This document shows positions 17,183 to 27,118 of a DNA stretch of 64,000 nt, piece by piece (positions within the stretch are counted from its first letter, which is position 1; each line of letters begins with the position of its first letter). Origin of the DNA: Burkholderiaceae bacterium. Lineage in GTDB: Bacteria > Pseudomonadota > Gammaproteobacteria > Burkholderiales > Burkholderiaceae_C. The notes beneath the pieces are model-generated. The model made no database searches and had not been told where the DNA came from. It worked only from the letters and a program-made list of their open reading frames with translations. A program made the position numbers and the translations under genes. Location: the NCBI GenBank assembly GCA_024235855.1, contig JACKLN010000008.1, positions 1 through 64,000 on the forward strand. Reading direction: 5' to 3'.

Positions 17183-19917
17183 CAGTGCGCCTCGTCCCAG
17201 TTGGCGCCGACGCCCACCTCGGCCACCAGCGGCACCTGCAGTTCGGCCACGCCGGCCATCAGGCGCGGCACGGCCTCTCGCGCCCAGTCCAGCTCGGCCT
17301 CGGGCACCTCGAAGACCAGTTCGTCGTGCACCTGCATGATCATCCTCGTCGCCTTGCCTTCACGATCCAGCGCCTCCTGCACGGCCACCATCGCCAGCTT
17401 GATCAGGTCGGCCGCCGTGCCCTGCATCGGCGCGTTGATGGCCTGTCGTTCGGCGGCGGCGCGGCGCGGGCCGTTGCCGCCCTTGATCTCCGGCAGCCAG
17501 ACGCGGCGGCCGAAGAAGGTTTCCACGTAGCCCTGTTCCGCCGCCTTCGCCTTGGTCTCGGCCATGTAGCGCTTGACGCCGGCAAAGCGCTCGAAATAGC
17601 GCTCGATGTAGTCCTTGGCCGCCTTCTGCTCGATGCCCAGGTTGCTGGCCAGCCCGAACGCCCCCATGCCGTAGATGAGCCCGAAGTTGATGACCTTGGC
17701 GTAGCGCCGCTGCTCGCTGCTGACGGCGTCCAGCGGCACGTTGAAGACCTCGGCCGCGGTGGCGCGGTGCACGTCGATGCCCTCGGCGAAGGCGTGCAGC
17801 AGGCCGGGGTCGCTGCTGATGTGGGCCATGATGCGCAGCTCGATCTGGCTGTAGTCGGCCGAGACGATGCGGTGTCCCTTCGGCGCGACGAAGGCCTCGC
17901 GCACGCGCCGGCCCTCGGCGGTGCGGATCGGGATGTTCTGCAGGTTGGGGTCGTTGCTGGCCAGCCGGCCGGTCACCGCCACCGCCTGCGCGTAGTTGGT
18001 GTGCACGCGGCCGGTGGCCGGGTTGACCATCAGCGGCAGCTTGTCGGTGTAGGTGCCCTTGAGCTTGGCCAGGCTGCGGTGCTCCAGGATGCGCGCCGGC
18101 AGCGGGTAGTCGGCGGCCAGGTCCTGCAGCACCTCCTCGTCGGTGCTGGGCGCGCCGCTGGCGGTCTTCTTCTTCACCGGCAGGCCCAGCTTGCCGAACA
18201 GGATCTCGCCGATCTGCTTGGGGCTGCCCAGGTTGAAGGGCTGGCCGGCGATCTCGTAGGCCTCGCGTTCCAGCGCCACCATGCGCTCGGCCAGGTCGCG
18301 GCTCTGCGCAGCCAGCACATCGGCGTCCACCAGCACGCCGTGGCGCTCGATGCGCTGCAGCACCTGCATGGCCGGCATCTCGATGCGCTCGTAGACCGTG
18401 GCCAGACGGCCCTCGGCCTGAAGGCGTGGCCACAGCGTCTGGTGCACCTGCAGCGCCATCTCGCTGTCCTCGCCGCTGTAGGTGGTGGCGGTGGCCACGT
18501 CCACCTGCGCGAACGGGATCTGGTGCGCACCCTTGCCGCACAGGTCCTCGTAGCTCAGGCCCTTACGGCCCAGGTGGCGCTCGGCCAGCTTTTCCAGGCT
18601 GTGGCCCAGGTGGGCCTCGAGCACGTAGCTCTCCAGCATGGTGTCGTGCGCCACGCCACCCAACGCGATGCCGTGGTTGGCGAAGACGTGCAGGTCGTAC
18701 TTCAGGTTCTGGCCGACCTTGGGCCGGTTGGCGTCCTCCAGCCAGGGCTTCAGGGCGGCCAGCACGTCGGCCAGCGGCAGTTGCTCGGGCGCGTCGGGGC
18801 CGGTGTGGCCCGTCGGCACGTAGGCGGCACGGCCCGGCTCGACGGCGAAGCTGATGCCGACGATGTGCGCCGCCATCGGGTCCAGCGAATCGGTCTCGGT
18901 GTCCACCGCGGCCAGGTCGGCCGCCATCAGTCGCTCGACCCAGGCCTGCAGACGGTCCATCGACGTGATGGTCTCGTATTCACGCGCGAGTTCGACCTTT
19001 GGCGCTTCGGCGACGGATGCCGCCTGCGGGTCCACACCCAGATCGCTCTCGAGTTCTCGCTTCCAGGTGCGGAAGCCCAGGCGGTCGTAGAACGCCAGCA
19101 GCGCCTCTCGCTGCACCGGCCCCAGCGCCAGGCCCTCCAGCGCGGGCCAGCCCGGCACGTGGCCGTCCAGGTCGCAGTCGGTGACCACGGTGATCAGCTT
19201 GCGGCCGGTGGGCAGCCAGTCGAGCGCCTTGCGCAGGTTCTCGCCGGCCACGCCCTTGATGGTGTCGGCGGCGGCCACCACGCCGTCGAGGCTGCCGTGT
19301 TCGCCGATCCACTTCACCGCCGTCTTCGGGCCCACCTTCTCAACGCCGGGCACGTTGTCCACGGTGTCGCCGATCAGCGTCAGGTAGTCGACGATGCGGT
19401 CGGGCGGCACGCCGAACTTGGCCTGCACGCCAGCCTCGTCCAGCAGCTCCGGTGGCTTGGCCATGGTGTTGATCAGGCTGACCTGCGACGTGACCAGCTG
19501 CGCCAGGTCCTTGTCGCCGGTGGAGATCATGACCCGGTGGCCGCTGGCCGACGCGGCGCGGGCGAGCGTGCCGATGGCGTCGTCGGCCTCGATGCCGGGC
19601 ACCACCAGCACCGGCCAGCCGAGCAGGCGCACCACCTCGTGGATGGGCTCGATCTGGGCGCGCAGGTCGTCGGGCATCGGCGCACGGTTGGCCTTGTAGG
19701 CCGGGTACCAGTCATCGCGGAAAGTCGGGCCGCTGGCGTCGAACACGCAGGCCGCGTGCTCGGCCGGGTAGCGTTCGCGCAGCCACTTCATCATCGCCAC
19801 CATGCCGTGGATGGCGCCGGTGGGGAAACCGTCGGGCGAGCGCAGGTCCGGCATCGCGTGGTAGGCGCGGTACAGGTAGCTGGAGCCGTCGACCAGCAGC
19901 ATCAGGGGTGCATCCAT
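17182..19917 (-). CDS. polA: DNA polymerase I
   Basis: 911 residues. It fills gaps and removes RNA primers in repair and lagging-strand synthesis. The order is a 5' nuclease domain (1 to about 290), a 3'-5' exonuclease domain with Asp339 and Glu341 in AVDTETDS, and a family A polymerase domain. Motif A DYSQIELR has Asp688 and motif C QVHDELVFEV has Asp865. The proofreading acidic residues are intact, unlike in some bacterial relatives. It is divergent from the DUF2782-type gene across 35 bases. Confidence 0.97.
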   Translation of the reverse strand: MDAPLMLLVDGSSYLYRAYHAMPDLRSPDGFPTGAIHGMVAMMKWLRERYPAEHAACVFDASGPTFRDDWYPAYKANRAPMPDDLRAQIEPIHEVVRLLGWPVLVVPGIEADDAIGTLARAASASGHRVMISTGDKDLAQLVTSQVSLINTMAKPPELLDEAGVQAKFGVPPDRIVDYLTLIGDTVDNVPGVEKVGPKTAVKWIGEHGSLDGVVAAADTIKGVAGENLRKALDWLPTGRKLITVVTDCDLDGHVPGWPALEGLALGPVQREALLAFYDRLGFRTWKRELESDLGVDPQAASVAEAPKVELAREYETITSMDRLQAWVERLMAADLAAVDTETDSLDPMAAHIVGISFAVEPGRAAYVPTGHTGPDAPEQLPLADVLAALKPWLEDANRPKVGQNLKYDLHVFANHGIALGGVAHDTMLESYVLEAHLGHSLEKLAERHLGRKGLSYEDLCGKGAHQIPFAQVDVATATTYSGEDSEMALQVHQTLWPRLQAEGRLATVYERIEMPAMQVLQRIERHGVLVDADVLAAQSRDLAERMVALEREAYEIAGQPFNLGSPKQIGEILFGKLGLPVKKKTASGAPSTDEEVLQDLAADYPLPARILEHRSLAKLKGTYTDKLPLMVNPATGRVHTNYAQAVAVTGRLASNDPNLQNIPIRTAEGRRVREAFVAPKGHRIVSADYSQIELRIMAHISSDPGLLHAFAEGIDVHRATAAEVFNVPLDAVSSEQRRYAKVINFGLIYGMGAFGLASNLGIEQKAAKDYIERYFERFAGVKRYMAETKAKAAEQGYVETFFGRRVWLPEIKGGNGPRRAAAERQAINAPMQGTAADLIKLAMVAVQEALDREGKATRMIMQVHDELVFEVPEAELDWAREAVPRLMAGVAELQVPLVAEVGVGANWDEAH

Positions 19918-19939
19918 CGGGGGATTGTGGCGCGGCTCG

Positions 19940-19945
19940 TAGAAT
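19940..19945 (+). promoter_or_regulatory. candidate -10 box of the DUF2782-type gene
   Basis: TAGAAT, seven bases before the ATG at 19953. If used, the transcript would start at the start codon. A -35 box is not evident. Confidence 0.4.
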
Positions 19946-19952
19946 CACGACC

Positions 19953-20231
19953 ATGCTACGCGCGACGACCGCCACCCTGCTGGCGCTGCTGGCCCTGGCG
20001 CCGCTGGAGGCCCTGGCCGCCCCCGAACCCGCGGTGCAGCGCAGCGTGCAGGAAGACGACCACGTGCGCCTGGAGGAACTGCGGGTGCGCGGCGTCAACC
20101 AGCGCCTGGTGGTGCAGCCCAAGGCGGCCAGCGCACCGGCCTACGAGATCCTGCCGGCCGACCCCGGCCGCGACGCCGCCCAGGACCGGCGCAGCGCCGG
20201 CCAGCGCGTCTGGCGGCTGTTCAGCTTCTGA
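19953..20231 (+). CDS. small exported protein, DUF2782-like
   Basis: 92 residues. The N-terminal hydrophobic segment ending near ALAA (about residue 22) fits a signal peptide. The rest (RLEELRVRGVNQRLVVQPK and a C-terminal RVWRLFSF) resembles the short DUF2782 proteins often found between polA and thrB in betaproteobacteria. An in-frame upstream start at 19908 would lose the signal peptide position, so ATG 19953 is preferred. The homoserine kinase gene follows after seven bases. Confidence 0.8.
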   Translation: MLRATTATLLALLALAPLEALAAPEPAVQRSVQEDDHVRLEELRVRGVNQRLVVQPKAASAPAYEILPADPGRDAAQDRRSAGQRVWRLFSF

Positions 20232-20238
20232 AGCCGCG

Positions 20239-21219
20239 ATGGCGGTCTACACCCCCGTCCCGGAGGACGATGTCCGCGCGCTCGTGGCGCGGCTCGGCCT
20301 GGGTCGCCTGACGCGCTTCGAGGGCATCCGCGGCGGCATCGAGAACAGCAACTGGTTCGTTGACACCGAAGGTGGCGGCGGGACCGGCCGCTACGTGCTG
20401 ACGCTGTTCGAGCGCCTGCAGCCCGCCGAACTGCCCTACTACCTGGGCCTGATGCAGCACCTGGCCGCGCGCGGCATCCCGGTGCCCGACCCGCAGCCCG
20501 ACGCCGCCGGCGCACTGCAGTTCACGCTGCAGGGCAAACCCGCCGCGCTGCTGACGCAGTTGGACGGCAGCCACCGCCTGGCGCCCGACCTGCACCACTG
20601 CACCCAGGTGGGCGCGGTGCTGGCGCGCCTGCACCTGGCCGCGAGGGACTACCACCACGAGCAGGAGCACCCGCGCGGGCTGCCCTGGTGGGAAGTTACC
20701 GTGCCGACGGTCCTGCCGTACCTGGGCGCGGACCACGCCGCCTTGCTGCGCGACGAACTGGCCTTCCAGCAGGCGGTGGCCGGTTCCGCCGACGCCCTGG
20801 CCCTGCCCCGCGGCCCGATCCACGCCGACCTGTTCCGTGACAACGTGATGTTCGACGGCCTGCCGGCGCACGAGAAGCTCACCGGCCTGCTGGATTTCTT
20901 CTTTGCCGGCACCGACGCCTGGCTGTTCGACATCGCCGTGTGCCTGAACGACTGGTGCATCGACCTGGACAGCGGCCGCCTGGACGAAGCCCGCGCCGCT
21001 GCCTTCGTCGCCGCGTACGCGGCCGAGCGCCCGCTGACGCCGGCCGAACACCGCCTGATGCCGGCGATGCTGCGCGCCGCCGCGTTCCGCTTCTGGCTGT
21101 CCCGCCTGTGGGACCTGCACCTGCCGCGGCCGGCGGCGCTGCTCAAGCCCCACGACCCCACGCATTTCGAGCGTGTGCTGCGCGAGCGCCTCGAGCGCCC
21201 GTGGCACCCGCCCAGCTGA
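20239..21219 (+). CDS. thrB: homoserine kinase
   Basis: 326 residues, the aminoglycoside-phosphotransferase-fold type of homoserine kinase (ThrB of Pseudomonas and Burkholderia), not the GHMP type of E. coli. It phosphorylates homoserine on the way to threonine. GGIENSNWFV near residue 33 is a family signature. The catalytic segment is IHADLFRDNVMF and the metal-binding segment LLDFFFAGTD. It lies in one block with the upstream DUF2782-type gene and the downstream membrane protein. Confidence 0.93.
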   Translation: MAVYTPVPEDDVRALVARLGLGRLTRFEGIRGGIENSNWFVDTEGGGGTGRYVLTLFERLQPAELPYYLGLMQHLAARGIPVPDPQPDAAGALQFTLQGKPAALLTQLDGSHRLAPDLHHCTQVGAVLARLHLAARDYHHEQEHPRGLPWWEVTVPTVLPYLGADHAALLRDELAFQQAVAGSADALALPRGPIHADLFRDNVMFDGLPAHEKLTGLLDFFFAGTDAWLFDIAVCLNDWCIDLDSGRLDEARAAAFVAAYAAERPLTPAEHRLMPAMLRAAAFRFWLSRLWDLHLPRPAALLKPHDPTHFERVLRERLERPWHPPS

Positions 21220-21225
21220 AACCCC

Positions 21226-22041
21226 ATGCCGCTGTCTCTGAAGACCCCTCACCCGGCCCGCGGCGCGCAGTGGGTGCGCGACGCCTTCCGCCTCTTCGCC
21301 AAGCGGCCGATGGCCTTTGCCGGGCTGTTCTTCGTGTTCCTGTTCGTCGCCCTGCTGATCGGCCTGGTGCCCGTGGTGGGGCCGCTTCTGCAGATGGCGA
21401 TGCTGCCGATGCTGTCGCTGGGCTTCATGGTGGCCTCGGCCTCGGCGCTGCAGGGCGGACCGGTGCACCCGGGCCAGTTCGTCGAGCCGCTGGGCGGCGG
21501 TGACGCACCGCGCCGCGGCCGCCTGCTGGCGCTGTGCCTGGCCTACGGCGTGGGCGCCATCGGCGTGCTGCTGCTGGCCAACGTGGTCTCCGGCGGGCAG
21601 CTCGGTGAACTGCAGCGGCTGGTGGGCACCGGCGAGGCCTCGCAGCCGGAGATCGACGCCATGGCCGCCGACCGCGGCGTCTTCGTCGGCACCGTGTTCG
21701 CGCTGCTGGCTGCGACGCTGCTGTCGGTGCCGTTCTGGCACGCGCCGGCCCTGGTGTACTGGGGTGGCCAGGGCGTGGCGCAGTCCCTGTTCTCCAGCAC
21801 GCTGGCCGTCTGGCGCGCCAAGGGCGCCTTCCTGGTCTATGCGCTGGCCTGGTTCGGCATGGCCGCGGCGTCGGGCCTGATCACGGCCCTGCTGCTCGGG
21901 CTGCTGGGGGCGCCGCAGCTCGTCGGCCTGATGGCCCTGGTGTTCGGGCTGATGTTCTCCACCGCGTTCTACGTGTCGCTGGTGTTCAGCTTCCACGACT
22001 GCTTCGGTCAGGCGGGCACGCCCGCGCCCGACGCCGGCTGA
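21226..22041 (+). CDS. BPSS1780-family integral membrane protein
   Basis: 271 residues with about five or six hydrophobic helices. The opening WVRDAFRLFAKRPMAFAGLFF and the long hydrophobic blocks are typical of the BPSS1780 family, which sits beside thrB in many Burkholderiales. The function is unknown. It starts six bases after thrB and converges on uvrD with a gap of four bases. Confidence 0.85.
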   Translation: MPLSLKTPHPARGAQWVRDAFRLFAKRPMAFAGLFFVFLFVALLIGLVPVVGPLLQMAMLPMLSLGFMVASASALQGGPVHPGQFVEPLGGGDAPRRGRLLALCLAYGVGAIGVLLLANVVSGGQLGELQRLVGTGEASQPEIDAMAADRGVFVGTVFALLAATLLSVPFWHAPALVYWGGQGVAQSLFSSTLAVWRAKGAFLVYALAWFGMAAASGLITALLLGLLGAPQLVGLMALVFGLMFSTAFYVSLVFSFHDCFGQAGTPAPDAG

Positions 22042-22045
22042 CGCC

Positions 22046-24364
22046 TCACTCGATCGGCGTCAGCTTCGCCACCGACAGCGCCAGCCACTTCAGGCCGTGG
22101 CGGCCGAAATTGACCTGGGCGCGGGCGTCGTCGCCCTCGCCTTCCAGCGTCAGCAGCACGCCTTCGCCGAACTTGGTGTGGAACACCGACTGCCCCACCT
22201 TCAGGCCATGGCTGCTGCGTGAGGACGCCATCGCCGCGGGCACAGGCGCCGGTTCCACGCGCCCGGCCCCGACGATGCCCGACAGCCCGCTGCCGCGCGC
22301 CCAGGCCTCCTGGTAGCTGCGCGCATAGCCGCTGCCGAAGCCCTGCTGGCGCGGCGTGAGCCACTTCAGCGCGCCTTCCGGCAACTCGTCGAAGAAGCGG
22401 CTCTTGACGTTGTAGCGGGTCTGGCCGTGCAGCAGCCGCGTCTGGCTGAAGCTCAGGTACAGGCGCTGGCGGGCGCGCGTGATGGCCACGTACATCAGCC
22501 GGCGTTCCTCCTCCAGCCCGTCGGCGTCGGACAGCGCGTTCTCGTGCGGGAACAGGCCCTCCTCGACACCGGTGATGAACACAGCATCGAACTCCAGGCC
22601 CTTGGCGCTGTGCACCGTCATCAGCTGCACGGCGTCGCTGCCGGCCTGGGCCTGGTTGTCACCGGCCTCCAGGCTGGCGTGCGTCAGGAAGGCGGCCAGC
22701 GGGCTCATGATCTCGCCGGTGTCGGCATCGGGCACCACGCCGGCCGCGGCGTCGGGCGCCTGCTCGTCCACCGGCAGCGCCACCGCGTCCTTGCCGAAGC
22801 CTTCCTGGGTGACGAAGGCCTCGGCGGCGTTGACCAGTTCCTCGAGGTTCTCGATCCGGTCCTGGCCTTCGCGGTCGGTGCGGTAGAAGGTGACCAGGCC
22901 GGAGTCGTCCAGCATCTGGCGGATGATCTCGCGCAGCGTCTGGCCCTGGGTGCGCTCGCGCAGGCCGTCGATCAGCGCCACGAAACCGGCCAGCGCCGTG
23001 CCGCCGCGCCCGGCCACCGCACCCACGCTCTGCGCCAGGCTGCGGCCACTGGCCCGCGCCGCGTCCTGCAGCTGCTCGATGGTGCGGGCGCCGATGCCGC
23101 GCGTGGGGAAGTTCACCACGCGCAGGAAGCTGGTGTCGTCGTTGGCGTTCTCGATCAGCCGCAGGTAGGCCAGCGCATGCTTGACCTCGGCACGCTCGAA
23201 AAAGCGCAGGCCGCCGTAGACGCGATACGGCACCCCGGCATTGAACAGCGCGCTCTCGATCACCCGGCTCTGCGCGTTGCTGCGGTAGAGCACGGCGATC
23301 TCCGCCAGCGCGGTGCCGGCGCGGTGCAGCTGCTGTGCCTCGTCCAGCAGCCACTGCGCCTCGGCATAGTCGCTGGTGGCCTCGTGCACGCGCACCGGCT
23401 CGCCGGCCCCGGCGTCGGTGCGCAGGTTCTTGCCCAGGCGCTGGCGGTTGTGCGCGATCAGCGCATTGGCCGAATCGAGGATGTTGCCGAAGCTGCGGTA
23501 GTTCTGTTCCAGCTTGACCACGCGCTCGACGCGGTACTCGCGCTCGAAGTCGGCCATGTTGCCCACGCGGGCGCCGCGGAAGGCGTAGATGCTCTGGTCG
23601 TCGTCACCGACGGCAAACACCGCCTGCGCCCTGCCTGGGGGGGCGAACATCTTCAGCCACGCGTACTGCAGCCGGTTGGTGTCCTGGAACTCGTCGACCA
23701 GCAGGTGGCGGAAGCGGCGCTGGTAGTGCTCGCGCAGCGCGTCGTTGTCGCGCATCAGCTCGTAGCTGCGCAGCATCAGCTCGGCGAAGTCGACCACGCC
23801 CTCGCGCTCGCACTGCGCCTCGTAGGCCTCGTACACACGCACCAGGGTGCGGCCGTGTTCGTCGCGCACCTCCACGTCGCGCGGGCGCAGGCCTTCCTCC
23901 TTGCTGCCGGCGATGAACCACGTGACCTGCTTGGGCACGAAGCGCTCCTCGTCCAGGCCCATGGCCTTGATCACGCGCTTGACGGCACTGAGCTGATCGC
24001 TGCTGTCCAGGATCTGGAAGCCCTGCGGCAGGCCGGCGAGCTTCCAGTGCGCGCGCAGGAATCGGTTGCACAGGCCGTGGAAGGTGCCGATCCACATGCC
24101 GCGCACGGCCACCGGCAGCATGGCCGACAGGCGCGTGAGCATCTCGCGCGCGGCCTTGTTGGTGAAGGTCACGGCCATCACGCCGCCGGGCGACACCTGC
24201 CCGGTCTGCAGCAGCCAGGCGATGCGCGTGGTCAGCACTCGCGTCTTGCCCGACCCGGCGCCGGCCAGGATCAGCGCCGGCTCGGCGCCCAGCGTCACCG
24301 CGGCCAGCTGTTCGGGGTTCAGGCCCTGCAGCAGGCGGTCGGTGGTGACGGGGGCGATGGACAT
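22046..24364 (-). CDS. uvrD: DNA helicase II
   Basis: 772 residues, superfamily 1A 3'-5' helicase. It acts in nucleotide excision repair and mismatch repair. Walker A is [13 protein letters not shown] near residue 33, motif Ia [10 protein letters not shown], motif [11 protein letters not shown], motif [16 protein letters not shown], and motif [14 protein letters not shown]. The C-terminus has the Tudor-like tail with [16 protein letters not shown], found in UvrD and PcrA and absent from Rep. A TAGAAT hexamer six bases before the ATG suggests a leaderless message. Confidence 0.95.
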   Translation of the reverse strand: MSIAPVTTDRLLQGLNPEQLAAVTLGAEPALILAGAGSGKTRVLTTRIAWLLQTGQVSPGGVMAVTFTNKAAREMLTRLSAMLPVAVRGMWIGTFHGLCNRFLRAHWKLAGLPQGFQILDSSDQLSAVKRVIKAMGLDEERFVPKQVTWFIAGSKEEGLRPRDVEVRDEHGRTLVRVYEAYEAQCEREGVVDFAELMLRSYELMRDNDALREHYQRRFRHLLVDEFQDTNRLQYAWLKMFAPPGRAQAVFAVGDDDQSIYAFRGARVGNMADFEREYRVERVVKLEQNYRSFGNILDSANALIAHNRQRLGKNLRTDAGAGEPVRVHEATSDYAEAQWLLDEAQQLHRAGTALAEIAVLYRSNAQSRVIESALFNAGVPYRVYGGLRFFERAEVKHALAYLRLIENANDDTSFLRVVNFPTRGIGARTIEQLQDAARASGRSLAQSVGAVAGRGGTALAGFVALIDGLRERTQGQTLREIIRQMLDDSGLVTFYRTDREGQDRIENLEELVNAAEAFVTQEGFGKDAVALPVDEQAPDAAAGVVPDADTGEIMSPLAAFLTHASLEAGDNQAQAGSDAVQLMTVHSAKGLEFDAVFITGVEEGLFPHENALSDADGLEEERRLMYVAITRARQRLYLSFSQTRLLHGQTRYNVKSRFFDELPEGALKWLTPRQQGFGSGYARSYQEAWARGSGLSGIVGAGRVEPAPVPAAMASSRSSHGLKVGQSVFHTKFGEGVLLTLEGEGDDARAQVNFGRHGLKWLALSVAKLTPIE

Positions 24365-24370
24365 GCGGGC

Positions 24371-24376
24371 ATTCTA
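24371..24376 (-). promoter_or_regulatory. candidate -10 box of uvrD
   Basis: TAGAAT on the minus strand with six bases between it and the uvrD ATG (24364). There is no room for a ribosome binding site downstream of a start point set by this box. Confidence 0.4.
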
Positions 24377-24402
24377 GGAGCCGGCCCGGCGTACACTTGC
24401 CC

Positions 24403-24436
24403 ACCGGCCTGGACCTCGCGTCCCGGCCGGTTTTTT
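24403..24436 (+). terminator. terminator-like hairpin with T-run in the guaC leader (possible attenuator)
   Basis: ACCGGCC at 24403-24409 pairs with GGCCGGT at 24425-24431. After one mismatch GGA pairs with TCC around a 7-base loop. A run of six T residues follows at 24431-24436. No gene ends on the plus strand before it; it stands between divergent uvrD and guaC, 33 bases before the guaC ATG. It can therefore only act as a leader attenuator or be a chance structure. Confidence 0.5.
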
Positions 24437-24468
24437 CTTGCCTGGAGCCCGGGCCTGGAGCCGACGCG

Positions 24469-25446
24469 ATGGAGATCTTCGACTACGACAACATCCTGCT
24501 GCTGCCGCGCAAGTGCCGGGTGGACAGCCGCAGCGCCTGCGACACGTCCATCGTCTTCGGCGGCCGGCACTTCGCGCTACCGGTGGTGCCCAGCAACATG
24601 AAGACGGTGCTCGACGAGCCGATCGCGCAGATGCTGGCGCGCAGCGGCCACTTCTACGTGATGCACCGCTTCGACCTCGACAACGTGGCCTTCGCGCGCC
24701 GCATGCGCGAACAGGGGCTGTTCGTGTCGATCAGCTCGGGCGTCAAGCCGGCCGACTTCGACGTCATCGACCGCCTGGCGGCCGAAGGCCTGGGCGCCGA
24801 CTACATCACCATCGACATCGCGCACGGCCACGCCGACAGCGTGCGCCGCACCATCGAGCACATCAAGGCGAAACTGCCGCAGACCTTCGTCATCGCCGGC
24901 AACGTGGCCACGCCGGAAGCGGTGATCGACCTGGAGAACTGGGGCGCCGACGCCACCAAGGTGGGCGTGGGCCCGGGCAAGGTCTGCATCACCAAGCTCA
25001 AGACCGGCTTCGGCACCGGCGGCTGGCAGCTCAGCGCGCTGAAGTGGTGCTCGCGCGTGGCCACCAAGCCCATCATCGCCGACGGCGGCATCCGCCACCA
25101 CGGCGACATTGCGAAGAGCGTGCGGTTCGGTGCCACGATGGTGATGATCGGCAGCCTCTTCGCCGGCCACGAGGAAAGCCCCGGGCAGACGGTGGAGGTC
25201 GACGGCCAGCGCTACAAGGAGTACTACGGCTCGGCGTCGGACTTCAACAAGGGCGAGTACAAGCACGTGGAAGGCAAGCGCATCCTCGAGCCGATCAAGG
25301 GCCACCTGGCCGACACGCTGCGCGAGATGCGCGAGGACCTGCAGAGCAGCATCAGCTACGCGGGCGGCACCGTGCTGGCCGACCTGAAGAAGGTCAACTA
25401 CGTGATCCTGGGCGGCGAGAACGCCGGCGAACACCTGTTCATGTGA
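24469..25446 (+). CDS. guaC: GMP reductase, GuaC type 2
   Basis: 325 residues, IMPDH/GMPR TIM barrel. It reduces GMP to IMP with NADPH and ammonia release, in purine salvage. The catalytic Cys is in [15 protein letters not shown], and [14 protein letters not shown] forms the phosphate-binding part. The length and the lack of CBS domains separate it from IMP dehydrogenase. ATG 24469 follows a GGAG at suitable distance; the frame is open upstream but through the hairpin at 24403-24436. The stop overlaps the start of the GGDEF gene (TGATG). Confidence 0.92.
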   Translation: MEIFDYDNILLLPRKCRVDSRSACDTSIVFGGRHFALPVVPSNMKTVLDEPIAQMLARSGHFYVMHRFDLDNVAFARRMREQGLFVSISSGVKPADFDVIDRLAAEGLGADYITIDIAHGHADSVRRTIEHIKAKLPQTFVIAGNVATPEAVIDLENWGADATKVGVGPGKVCITKLKTGFGTGGWQLSALKWCSRVATKPIIADGGIRHHGDIAKSVRFGATMVMIGSLFAGHEESPGQTVEVDGQRYKEYYGSASDFNKGEYKHVEGKRILEPIKGHLADTLREMREDLQSSISYAGGTVLADLKKVNYVILGGENAGEHLFM

Positions 25447-27116
25447 TGGACACCGCCGACGCAGTGCCACCACCGCTGCCCGAGGCGATCGCCGCGCTGC
25501 TCGCGTCCGCCACCGACCGTCTGATCGGTGACCCCGGAGCGGCACGCGCCGACGCCGAACGCGCGCTCGGGCAGCTCGAGGCCCAGGCCGATGCGCCGCC
25601 GGCCTGGCGCGCGCAGGTGCTGCGGATCCTGGGCCTGGCCCAGGGCCATGCCGGCGACGCCCGACGCGGCGTCGACACGCTGCGCACGGCGCTGGCCCTG
25701 GCGGACGATCAGGACCATGCGCTGCGGGCGCGGATCGAACGTGCCCTGTCCATCGTGCACGACCAACTGCACGCGCTGGACGACGCGCTGGCCTGGGCCG
25801 TGCGCGCCGCGGCGTCGGCGCGCAGCGCTGCTGACGAATCGCTGCTGGCCGACGCCCTGCATTCCTGCGGCGTGGCCCGGTCCAAGGCCGGCGACGCCGA
25901 AGGCGGCCTGGCCAACTACCGCGAGGTGCTGCAGCTGCACGAGGCCGGTGGTCGCATCGGCGCCAGCATCAGCATCCTCAACAACATCGGCATCAACCTG
26001 AAGAACCTGGGGCGGCTGGAGGAGGCGGTGGTCTCGCTGCGGCGCGCCCAGGCGTTGATGGCGGGGCGGCCCGAAGCCGTGTCGCTGCCGCTGGTGCAGA
26101 CCAACCTGGCCGAGCCGCTGTGGCGCCTGGGTCGGCTGGACGAGGCGCAGGCCGAGGTCGACGCCGCGCTCGCCGCGCTGGATCCGAAGGCACGCAACGC
26201 CCACGAGGCCAACGCCCGCTGGATGCGCGCCGAGGTGCTGCGCGGCCGAGGTCGGCTCGACGAGGCCGACGCCGAACTGCAGCGCGCGCTGGCCGCGGCC
26301 CAGCGGCTGCAGCGCGTCGACACCGAGGCCAACGTGCGGCTGTCGCTGTCCACGCTGGCGGCCGAACGCGGCGACTTCGCCGCCGCCCTGGCCCACCACC
26401 AGGCCTTCCATGCGGCGGACCGCCGCCGGCTCGACGACGACGCGGCCCGCCGCATCCAGGCGCTGACGGTGCAGGCCGACCTGGCCCAGGCGCGCCACGA
26501 GGCCGAGGTCTACCGCCTGCGGCACGGCGAGCTGGCGCAGGCGCACGACCGCCTGCAGGCGCTGCACGACGCGCTGCTGGCGGCCGACGTGGAGAAGTCA
26601 CGCCTGCTCGAGCGCCTGGCCGCCCAGTCGCGCACCGACCCGCTGACCGGCCTGGCCAACCGCCGCGCGCTGGACGAGCACCTGGCCGCAGAGTTCGCCC
26701 GCAGTCAGCGCCTGGGCCACCCACTGGCGCTGGCCATGTGCGACCTGGACAACTTCAAGCAGATCAACGACCGCCTGGGCCACGCCACCGGCGACCTCGT
26801 GCTGCAGCGCACGGCCGCCCTGCTGCGCGCCACCTGCCGCGACATCGACCTCGTGGCGCGCTACGGCGGCGAGGAGTTCTGCCTGGTCTTCCTGGAAGCC
26901 GACCTGGACGCCGCGCGACGCGCCTGCGAGGCAGCGCGGGCCGCGGTGGCGGCGCACGACTGGGCCGCCGAGCACCCGGCCCTGCGCGTGAGCCTGTCCA
27001 TCGGCGTGGCCGCTGCCGAGGGCCTTGCCGACCCGGCCGCGCTGCTGGCGCTGGCCGACCAGCGGCTGTACGAGGCCAAGCGGGCCGGCAAGGACCGCGT
27101 GGTCGCGGCCGGCTGA
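25446..27116 (+). CDS. TPR-containing diguanylate cyclase (GGDEF)
   Basis: 556 residues with no membrane segment. The N-terminal 340 residues are helical tetratricopeptide repeats (for example NNIGINLKNLGRLEEAV). A short coiled coil follows at about 350-400, and the GGDEF domain covers about 400-556. The active site GGEEF is at residues 474-478. The inhibitory site RDID (465-468) lies five residues before it, so the enzyme should make cyclic di-GMP from two GTP and be feedback-inhibited. Translational coupling to guaC (TGATG) places a GTP consumer beside a GMP-level enzyme. Confidence 0.9.
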   Translation: MDTADAVPPPLPEAIAALLASATDRLIGDPGAARADAERALGQLEAQADAPPAWRAQVLRILGLAQGHAGDARRGVDTLRTALALADDQDHALRARIERALSIVHDQLHALDDALAWAVRAAASARSAADESLLADALHSCGVARSKAGDAEGGLANYREVLQLHEAGGRIGASISILNNIGINLKNLGRLEEAVVSLRRAQALMAGRPEAVSLPLVQTNLAEPLWRLGRLDEAQAEVDAALAALDPKARNAHEANARWMRAEVLRGRGRLDEADAELQRALAAAQRLQRVDTEANVRLSLSTLAAERGDFAAALAHHQAFHAADRRRLDDDAARRIQALTVQADLAQARHEAEVYRLRHGELAQAHDRLQALHDALLAADVEKSRLLERLAAQSRTDPLTGLANRRALDEHLAAEFARSQRLGHPLALAMCDLDNFKQINDRLGHATGDLVLQRTAALLRATCRDIDLVARYGGEEFCLVFLEADLDAARRACEAARAAVAAHDWAAEHPALRVSLSIGVAAAEGLADPAALLALADQRLYEAKRAGKDRVVAAG

Positions 27117-27118
27117 GG

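Noticed and set aside
17086..21219. A 1377-codon frame opposite polA that runs into thrB
   Set aside because: Only the last 326 codons have protein-like composition (homoserine kinase). The rest is His/Gln/Gly-rich antisense of polA.
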